Shown: piece after piece, positions 45,943-51,584 of the stretch
How positions within the stretch are numbered: the stretch's first letter is position 1
Layout: each line of letters starts with the position of its first letter
Assembly: GCF_009377235.1 (NCBI RefSeq)
Contig: NZ_VMNX01000038.1
Location: 1 to 51,584, forward strand
Length of the DNA: 51,584 nt
Direction: 5' to 3'
Origin: Streptomyces acidicola
Lineage (GTDB): Bacteria > Actinomycetota > Actinomycetes > Streptomycetales > Streptomycetaceae
Made by a program: the position numbers and the translations under genes
Notes under the pieces: model-generated
The model's input: the letters and a program-made list of their open reading frames with translations, nothing else
Databases searched by the model: none
Told to the model about the DNA's origin: nothing

Positions 45943-46860
45943 TCAGGTGGCAAGCGGAAGCACGCTCGCTCCCTGGGCGTCGAGCTCCAGCCGGTTGGCG
46001 GCCCAGCCCGCGCCGGCCAGGTCGGCCACCTTGTCGGCGCTGTCCCCGTCGGCCAGTGCGAGGACCGTCGGTCCGGCGCCGGAGATCACCGCGGGCACTC
46101 CATCGGCCCGCAGCCGCTCCACCAGTGCGGCGCTGTCCGGCATGGCCGGGGCGCGGTACTCCTGGTGCAGCCTGTCCTCGGTGGCGGGCAGCAGCAACTC
46201 GGGGCGCCTGGTCAGCGCCTCGACGAGCAGGGCCGCACGGCCCGCGTTGGTGGCGGCGTCGACGTGCGGGACGGTGCGCGGGAGCAGTCCGCGGGCCGTC
46301 TCCGTCAGTACCGGCTTACCCGGTACGAAAACCACCGGAACGATGGAATCGGCGGGCTCCATCCTGATGGCCCGCGCGGCGCCGCCCTCCATCCAGGAGA
46401 GCGTGAAGCCGCCCAGCAGGCAGGCCGCGACGTTGTCCGGGTGCCCCTCGATCTCGGTGGCCAGTTCGAGCAGCGCGGTGTCGTCGAGGCGGGAGTCGCC
46501 GCCTATCGTCACGGCGCGCGCGGCGACGATGCCGGCGCAGATGGCCGCCGAGGAGGAACCGAGGCCGCGTCCATGCGGAATGCGGTTGGCGCAGACGATT
46601 TCGAGGCCGCGGGGCTGTCCGCCGAGCAGGTCGAAGGCGGTACGCAGGGAGCGGACGAGGAGGTGACCCTCGTCACGCGGGAGGGTCTCGCTGCCCTCAC
46701 CCGCGATGTCGATGTGCAGGCCGGAGTCGGCCACCCGGACGACCACGTCGTCGTAGAGGCCCAGCGACAGGCCGAGGGCGTCGAAGCCCGGGCCGAGGTT
46801 GGCGCTGGTGGCGGGGACGCGCACCCGGACGGCGGCGGCGCGGAACGCTGGACCGGCCAT
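45943..46860 (-). CDS. thrB: Homoserine kinase
   Basis: A 305-aa GHMP kinase that phosphorylates homoserine in threonine synthesis. The N-terminal motif VRVPATSANLGPGFDALG and the ATP loop PHGRGLGSSSAAICAG are present, with the C-terminal GAGPTVLAL. The ATG at 46860 gives MAGPAFRAAAVRV. It is downstream of thrC with a 376-bp gap, so it may have its own promoter. Confidence 0.95.
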   Translation of the reverse strand: MAGPAFRAAAVRVRVPATSANLGPGFDALGLSLGLYDDVVVRVADSGLHIDIAGEGSETLPRDEGHLLVRSLRTAFDLLGGQPRGLEIVCANRIPHGRGLGSSSAAICAGIVAARAVTIGGDSRLDDTALLELATEIEGHPDNVAACLLGGFTLSWMEGGAARAIRMEPADSIVPVVFVPGKPVLTETARGLLPRTVPHVDAATNAGRAALLVEALTRRPELLLPATEDRLHQEYRAPAMPDSAALVERLRADGVPAVISGAGPTVLALADGDSADKVADLAGAGWAANRLELDAQGASVLPLAT

Positions 46861-47236
46861 CGCTCGATGACTCTCCTTGAGCTTGAGCTGCGAGTTTGTC
46901 GAAGGTCGAAGACATTCGATGCGTACGGAAGACCCGTGAGGCCGCTGTCGACGGGACCCGGGGATCACTGTCGACGACGCGGCACCGCGGCATATGCGGC
47001 GGGCGGGTTCAGTACAGCCTATCGAAGGAAGGTTCTGTGGCGACATAGGGCGCACGGGAGGCGCACGATGCGTGTCGTAAGCCCCCTGTGCCCCCCTTGT
47101 CGGGTGCCATGCGGGGTTATCCCCCGGGAGTGCCCTCCATATGCCGGAGCGCGGTGTCCTGCGCGGTCCTGCGCGGCGCGCATGGGCACCATGCGCGGTC
47201 TCACGCAGGGCCGACGCCCTCCCGGGGCCCGGCGTC
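46861..47236. other. 376-bp gap between thrC and thrB, no gene seen
   Basis: No convincing reading frame or recognised repeat. It is C/G-rich with several short dyads (e.g. GGCATATGCGGCG area near 46990). A promoter for thrB may be here but cannot be assigned. Confidence 0.4.
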
Positions 47237-48295
47237 CTACGCGAGACCGAGGCGCTCGGCCGCCGTCGCCGCGTCCACGGGGACCGTGACCGGCTGGGGG
47301 GCGCCGGCCACGGCCCAGTCGGGGTCCTTGAGGCCGTTCCCGGTGACCGTGCACACGATGGTCTGGCCGGGGTCGACCTTGCCCTGCTCGGCGGCCTTCA
47401 GCAGACCGGCCACCGACGCGGCGGACGCGGGCTCGACGAAGACGCCCTCCTGTGCGGCCAACAGCCGGTAGGCGCGCAGGATCTCACGGTCCGTCACCTC
47501 GTCGATGAAGCCGCCCGACTCGTCCCTCGCCGCCAGCGCGTACTGCCAGGAGGCGGGGTTGCCGATGCGGATCGCGGTGGCGATGGTCGACGGGTCCTTG
47601 ACGACCTCGCCGCGCACGATCGGGGCGGAGCCGGAGGCCTGGAAGCCCCACATGCGCGGGGTCCGCCCGGCGATCCCGTCGGCCGCGTACTCCTTGTAGC
47701 CCTTCCAGTAGGCCGTGATGTTGCCCGCGTTGCCCACCGGCAGCACATGGATGTCGGGGGCGTCGCCGAGCATGTCCACGATCTCGAACGCTGCCGTCTT
47801 CTGGCCCTCGATACGCACCGGGTTGACCGAATTGACCAGTGCCACCGGGTAGTTGTCGGACAGTTCACGCGCGAGGGTGAGGCAGTCGTCGAAGTTGCCG
47901 TCGACCTGGAGGATCTTCGCGCCGTGCACGAGGGCCTGGCCCATCTTGCCGAGCGCGATCTTGCCCTGCGGCACGAGCACGGCGGACACCATCCGGGCCC
48001 GTACGGCATACGCGGCGGCGGAGGCGGAGGTGTTGCCGGTCGACGCGCAGATGACGGCCTTCGCACCCTCCTCCTTGGCCCGGGTGATGGCCATCGTCAT
48101 CCCGCGGTCCTTGAAGGAACCGGTCGGGTTCGCGCCCTCCACCTTGAGATGAACGTCACAGCCCGTGCGCTCGGAGAGCACCTGTGCGGGCACGAGGGGC
48201 GTGCCGCCCTCGCGGAGCGTCACGACCTGCGTGGTGTCCGAGACCGGCAGCCTGTCCCGGTACTCCTCGATGATTCCGCGCCACTGGTGGGTCAT
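47237..48295 (-). CDS. thrC: Threonine synthase
   Basis: A 352-aa fold-type II PLP enzyme converting O-phosphohomoserine to threonine. The Schiff-base Lys62 lies in [26 protein letters not shown] binds substrate/cofactor; [18 protein letters not shown] is the phosphate-binding Gly-rich loop. The start ATG at 48295 is 6 bp from the hom stop, so the two are co-transcribed. Confidence 0.96.
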   Translation of the reverse strand: MTHQWRGIIEEYRDRLPVSDTTQVVTLREGGTPLVPAQVLSERTGCDVHLKVEGANPTGSFKDRGMTMAITRAKEEGAKAVICASTGNTSASAAAYAVRARMVSAVLVPQGKIALGKMGQALVHGAKILQVDGNFDDCLTLARELSDNYPVALVNSVNPVRIEGQKTAAFEIVDMLGDAPDIHVLPVGNAGNITAYWKGYKEYAADGIAGRTPRMWGFQASGSAPIVRGEVVKDPSTIATAIRIGNPASWQYALAARDESGGFIDEVTDREILRAYRLLAAQEGVFVEPASAASVAGLLKAAEQGKVDPGQTIVCTVTGNGLKDPDWAVAGAPQPVTVPVDAATAAERLGLA

Positions 48296-48301
48296 TGCTG
48301 G

Positions 48302-49594
48302 TTACTCTCCTTCAACCCGCATGATGCTGGCGACACCCCGCACGGTGTCGAGCTTGCGCAGCGCCTCGACGGTCCCGCTCAGGGCGGCGTCGGACGCGCG
48401 ATGGGTGACGACGACGAGGGAGGCCTCGCCGTCCTTTCCCTGCTGGCGCACCGTATCGATAGAGACACCGTGCTCAGCGAAAACGGTGGCGACCTGGGCG
48501 AGAACACCCGGTTTGTCGGCGACGTCGAGGCTGATGTGGTACCGCGTGACGACGTCACCCATGCCCGACACCGGCAGGGCGGCGTACGCCGACTCACCGG
48601 GTCCGGTGGCACCGTTCAGCCGGTTGCGGCACACGGCGACCAGGTCACCGAGGACGGCGGACGCGGTGGGGGCGCCGCCCGCGCCCGGCCCGTAGAACAT
48701 CAGCTGCCCGGAGGCGTCCGACTCGACGAACACGGCGTTGTACGCGCCGCGCACGGAGGCGAGCGGGTGGGTGAGCGGAATCATCGCGGGGTGCACACGG
48801 GCGGTCACGGAAGCACCGTCCTCGGCCCGCTCACAGATGGCGAGCAGCTTGATGGTGCAGCCCATCTCCTTGGCGGAGGCGAAGTCGGCGGCGGTGACCT
48901 CGGTCATGCCCTCGCGGTAGACGTCGTCGAGCCGTACGCGCGTGTGGAAGGCGATCCCGGCCAGGATGGCGGCCTTGGCGGCGGCGTCGAACCCCTCGAC
49001 GTCGGCGGTGGGGTCGGCCTCGGCGTACCCGAGCGCGGTGGCCTCGTCGAGGGCCTCCTGGTATCCGGCCCCCGTGCTGTCCATCTTGTCGAGGATGAAG
49101 TTGGTGGTGCCGTTGACGATCCCCAGCACCCGGTTGACCTTGTCACCGGCGAGCGACTCGCGCAGCGGGCGGATCAGCGGGATGGCACCGGCGACGGCGG
49201 CCTCGTAGTAGAGGTCCGCGTCGTGGTCCTCGGCGGCGGCGTGCAGCGCGGCACCGTCCTGGGCGAGCAGCGCCTTGTTGGCGGACACGACGGAGGCGCC
49301 GTACTCGAAGGCGGTGGTGATGAGGGAGCGCGCGGGCTCGATGCCGCCGATCACCTCGACGACGACGTCGATGTCCCCGCGTTTGACGAGCGCGGTGGCG
49401 TCGGTGGTGACGAGCTCGGCGGGAATGCCCTCACGCACCTTGGAGGGCCGCCGTACCGCAACCCCGGCGAGCTCCACCGGGGCACCGATCCTGGCGGCGA
49501 GGTCGTCGGCGTGCGTCGTCATGATGCGCGCCACCTCTGAGCCGACAACCCCACAGCCCAGCAGCGCCACCTTCAGCGGACGCGTACGCATCAT
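48302..49594 (-). CDS. hom: Homoserine dehydrogenase
   Basis: A 430-aa monofunctional enzyme reducing aspartate semialdehyde to homoserine. The NAD(P) motif LLGCGVVGSEVAR is at the N-terminus, the catalytic region is GIVNGTTNFILDKMD to GYAEADPTADVEGFDAAAKA, and a C-terminal ACT domain (SLDVADKPGVLAQVATVFAE) is the usual site of threonine feedback. ATG 49594 or the adjacent ATG 49591 (GAGG 4 or 7 nt upstream) is the start. First of the hom-thrC-thrB series; called thrA in S. coelicolor. Confidence 0.95.
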   Translation of the reverse strand: MMRTRPLKVALLGCGVVGSEVARIMTTHADDLAARIGAPVELAGVAVRRPSKVREGIPAELVTTDATALVKRGDIDVVVEVIGGIEPARSLITTAFEYGASVVSANKALLAQDGAALHAAAEDHDADLYYEAAVAGAIPLIRPLRESLAGDKVNRVLGIVNGTTNFILDKMDSTGAGYQEALDEATALGYAEADPTADVEGFDAAAKAAILAGIAFHTRVRLDDVYREGMTEVTAADFASAKEMGCTIKLLAICERAEDGASVTARVHPAMIPLTHPLASVRGAYNAVFVESDASGQLMFYGPGAGGAPTASAVLGDLVAVCRNRLNGATGPGESAYAALPVSGMGDVVTRYHISLDVADKPGVLAQVATVFAEHGVSIDTVRQQGKDGEASLVVVTHRASDAALSGTVEALRKLDTVRGVASIMRVEGE

Positions 49595-49635
49595 CCGACC
49601 TCGTTTCCTCACATACCGAATACGGTGGAACCAGT

Positions 49636-49680
49636 CTCACGCACCGGACGGGAGTTTCTGCCTCCCGTCCGGATCGTGAG
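49636..49680 (-). terminator. Bipartite hairpin between lysA and hom
   Basis: CTCACG-CA-CCGGACGGGAG (49636-49654) pairs with CTCCCGTCCGG-AT-CGTGAG (49662-49680), 11 + 6 bp with a 2-nt internal loop. It lies about 40 nt before the hom ATG on the minus strand. It may terminate lysA transcripts or act in the hom leader. Confidence 0.7.
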
Positions 49681-49745
49681 ACATTGATTTCATTTTCTTG
49701 GTGGGGGAAGACAGGAGATCTTCCACCCCGGGTCACGGCGCCGGT

Positions 49746-49830
49746 CGCTCAGCGTCGATCGTTCTGTGCCGGTCGTTCTGTGCGGTCGTTCTGTGCGGTC
49801 GTTCCGTGCCGGTCGCTCAGCGCCGGTCAT
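49746..49830. repeat. 14-bp tandem repeats after lysA
   Basis: About six head-to-tail copies of a 13-14-nt unit (GGTCGTTCTGTGC with variants ending CAGCGCC) directly abut the lysA stop codon (49831-49833). No spacer-repeat structure of a CRISPR is present. Confidence 0.8.
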
Positions 49831-51222
49831 TCAGCCGACATCGAGGCGCAGGAGGTCCTCCTCCGTCTCGCGGCGGACGATCACCCGGGCCTCGCCCTCG
49901 TTGACGGCGACGACGGGCGGGCGGAGCGCGTGGTTGTAGTTGCTGGCCATGGAACGGCAGTACGCACCGGTCGCGGGCACGGCGATGAGGTCACCCGGTG
50001 CCAGGTCGGCGGGCAGGAACGCGTCCTTCACCACGATGTCCCCGCTCTCGCAGTGCTTGCCGACCACGCGGACGAGCATGGGCTCGGCGTCACTCGTGCG
50101 GGAGACCAGGGCGACGCTGTACTCGGCGTCGTAGAGCGCGGTCCGGATGTTGTCGGACATACCGCCGTCGACGGAGACATACGTACGGAGCCCGTCGAGC
50201 GGCTTGATGGTGCCGACCTCGTAGAGCGTGAAGGCGGTCGGCCCGACGATGGCGCGCCCCGGCTCGACGGAGATACGCGGAGTGCGCAACTGGGCCCGCT
50301 CGCACTCGCGGCCGACGATCTCGGTGAGCGCCTTGGCGATCTCGTGCGGCTCACGCGGATCGTCGTCACTGGTGTACGCGATGCCGAGCCCACCGCCGAG
50401 GTCGATCTCGGGAAGCTCGACGCCGTGCTCGTCCCGGACCTGCTTCAGCAGCCCGACCACGCGGTGAGCGGCCACTTCGAAGCCCGAGGTGTCGAAGATC
50501 TGCGACCCGATGTGGCTGTGGATGCCAATGAGTTCGAGCCCGTCGAGCTGCAGGGCACGCCGTACGGCCTCGGCGGCCTGCCCCCCGGCGAGCGGAATGC
50601 CGAACTTCTGGTCCTCGTGGGCGGTGGCGATGAACTCGTGCGTGTGCGCCTCCACTCCGACCGTGACGCGGATCTGCACCCGCTGCCGCGTCCCCAGCTC
50701 CTGGGCCACATGCGCGACTCGCACGATCTCCTGGAAGGAGTCGAGCACGATCCGCCCGACACCGGCCTCGATGGCGGTGCGGATCTCTGCGGTGGACTTG
50801 TTGTTGCCGTGGAAGGCGATGCGCTCGGCGGGCATGCCGGCGGAGAGCGCGGTGGTGAGCTCGCCCCCGGAACACACGTCGAGGTTGAGCCCCTCTTCGT
50901 GCAACCAGCGCACGACGGCGCGGGAGAGGAAGGCCTTGCCGGCGTAGAAGACATCGGCGTCGTGCCCGAAGGCGGTGCGCCAGGCCCGCGCCCGGGCCCG
51001 GAAGTCGGCCTCGTCGACGAAGTAGGCGGGCGTGCCGAACTCCTCGGCCAGCGTCTTCACATCGACCCCGCCGACGCTGACGACGCCTTCGGGGGCACGG
51101 GTCACGGTCTGTGCCCACACCTTGGGGTCGAGGGTGTTGAGGTCGGAGGGCGGGGCGGAGTAATGGCCATCGGGGAGGACGTCGGCGTGACGGGGCCCTG
51201 CGGGGTGTGCGGAACGGCTCAT
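49831..51222 (-). CDS. lysA: Diaminopimelate decarboxylase
   Basis: A 463-aa PLP enzyme of the alanine-racemase fold that makes L-lysine from meso-diaminopimelate. PLP Lys96 is in VFYAGKAFLS; GIHSHIGSQIFD, DLGGGLGIAY and the substrate-site motif AYCRSMASNYN are present. Length is typical. It lies between an ArgS-type gene and hom, an arrangement also common in other actinobacteria (argS-lysA-hom). Confidence 0.96.
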   Translation of the reverse strand: MSRSAHPAGPRHADVLPDGHYSAPPSDLNTLDPKVWAQTVTRAPEGVVSVGGVDVKTLAEEFGTPAYFVDEADFRARARAWRTAFGHDADVFYAGKAFLSRAVVRWLHEEGLNLDVCSGGELTTALSAGMPAERIAFHGNNKSTAEIRTAIEAGVGRIVLDSFQEIVRVAHVAQELGTRQRVQIRVTVGVEAHTHEFIATAHEDQKFGIPLAGGQAAEAVRRALQLDGLELIGIHSHIGSQIFDTSGFEVAAHRVVGLLKQVRDEHGVELPEIDLGGGLGIAYTSDDDPREPHEIAKALTEIVGRECERAQLRTPRISVEPGRAIVGPTAFTLYEVGTIKPLDGLRTYVSVDGGMSDNIRTALYDAEYSVALVSRTSDAEPMLVRVVGKHCESGDIVVKDAFLPADLAPGDLIAVPATGAYCRSMASNYNHALRPPVVAVNEGEARVIVRRETEEDLLRLDVG

Positions 51223-51230
51223 GACGTGTC

Positions 51231-51312
51231 GGGCTCTCTTGGACTCTCTGGGCTCTCTGAGCCCTCTTGGCTCTCTTGGCTCACTGAGTTCTCTGTGGGG
51301 TTCTCTGTGGGC
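51231..51312. repeat. Low-complexity tandem repeats between ArgS-type gene and lysA
   Basis: About eight degenerate 9-11-nt units of the type GGCTCTCTT/GGGTTCTCTGTG fill the whole gap from just upstream of the lysA ATG to the end of the preceding gene. Strand-asymmetric (pyrimidine-rich on plus). The lysA ribosome binding site must lie within or beside it. Confidence 0.75.
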
Positions 51313-51584
51313 TCAGAGGTGGTCGGGTGCGTCGATGCCGAGCAGGGACAGGCCGCCGGCCAGCACCGTCCCGGCGGCTTCGGCGAGGGCCAGCCGGGCA
51401 CGGTGGGCGGCCGAGGGTTTCTCCTCACCGCGTGGGAGCACCGTGTGCTGGAAGGCGAGCAGGGCGTCGGCGACGGCGACGAGCTGCCGGGCCAGCCGGT
51501 CGGGGGCCCGGTGCGCGGCGGCGTGGGCGAGGGCGTGGGGGTATTCGGCCAGGGCGGTGACGAGGGGGGTGTCCTCGCGGGGGG
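51313..51584 (-). CDS. ArgS-type DALR anticodon-binding domain protein, C-terminal part
   Basis: Partial: about 90 residues at the C-terminus of a gene that continues beyond the window (TPLVTALAEYPHALAHAAAH, then VADALLAFQHTVLP, then RLALAEAAGTVLAGGLSLLG, ending IDAPDHL and TGA). The helical pattern matches the DALR anticodon-binding domain of arginyl-tRNA synthetases, and argS is the usual neighbour of lysA in actinobacteria. Some streptomycetes carry here a DALR-only protein and not a full ArgRS; the window cannot decide. Confidence 0.75.
   Translation of the reverse strand, partial: PREDTPLVTALAEYPHALAHAAAHRAPDRLARQLVAVADALLAFQHTVLPRGEEKPSAAHRARLALAEAAGTVLAGGLSLLGIDAPDHL

Noticed and set aside
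47141..49540. 799-codon plus-strand frame opposite thrC and hom
   Set aside because: Antisense shadow; Gly/Val/Asp-rich with no motif.
49746..49830. Possible CRISPR array
   Set aside because: Units are contiguous 13-14-mers without unique spacers, and no cas genes are present.
51219..51428. Short frame (69 codons) across the ArgS-type end and the repeat before lysA
   Set aside because: It overlaps in another frame the conserved DALR-domain C-terminus, and its Ser/Glu/Pro repeats only reflect the low-complexity DNA.

Overview
This is a chromosomal segment of a Streptomyces. It has very high GC with strong third-position GC bias, many GTG/TTG starts, ATGA stop-start overlaps, and the polar-growth coiled-coil genes scy and filP. 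From remembered gene order it corresponds to the core-chromosome stretch of S. coelicolor running from about SCO5400 (meaB) down to about SCO5352; that correspondence was not computed here. No tRNA, rRNA, CRISPR, phage or complete insertion sequence was seen.

Layout. (1) 1-2.9 kb: meaB, a thiolase and methylmalonyl-CoA epimerase (acyl-CoA/methylmalonyl-CoA metabolism). (2) 3.1-8.2 kb: scy and filP, the tip-growth scaffold and the intermediate-filament-like protein, closed by a strong terminator. (3) 8.3-12.5 kb: two tandem paralogous ABC-2 exporters separated by a dispersed repeat. (4) 12.5-16.1 kb: a small Zn-site protein, an LLM-class flavin oxidoreductase, an SCO5389-family protein and the mismatch endonuclease nucS. 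The last two are bracketed by two structured repeat elements in the same orientation. (5) 16.1-19.4 kb: a membrane-anchored P-loop protein with a degenerate Walker A, and a STAS protein lacking the canonical phospho-serine. (6) 19.5-22.4 kb: 3-hydroxybutyryl-CoA dehydrogenase, PduO-type cobalamin adenosyltransferase and small membrane proteins. (7) 22.5-26.4 kb: a ChiS/ChiR-like two-component pair and the secreted GH18 chitinase chiC with its direct-repeat promoter. (8) 26.4-34.9 kb: DUF2550 protein and the F1Fo ATP synthase operon atpIBEFHAGDC. (9) 35.2-41.8 kb: a WecA/TagO-like transferase, a divergent SHMT, an LMW-phosphatase-like protein without its catalytic Cys, tsaC, prmC, prfA, rpmE. 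(10) 42.1-45.5 kb: an LCP-family protein and rho with a large actinobacterial insertion. (11) 45.9-51.6 kb: thrB, thrC, hom, lysA and the end of an ArgS-type protein.

How parts work together. MeaB and the PduO-type transferase both serve adenosylcobalamin-dependent methylmalonyl-CoA mutase, and Mce supplies its substrate epimer. Scy and FilP organise hyphal tips. tsaC, prmC, prfA and rpmE form a translation cluster. hom, thrC, thrB and lysA form the aspartate-family cluster.

Most of the region is conserved housekeeping DNA. The less ordinary signals are the paired MITE-like elements around nucS, a repeat absorbed into a coding region, catalytic-residue losses in three conserved proteins (phosphatase, STAS, P-loop ATPase), a divergent SHMT, a Rex-like operator before the ATP synthase operon, and tandem repeats at three gene junctions. 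I did not find a clear, wholly new multi-gene system.
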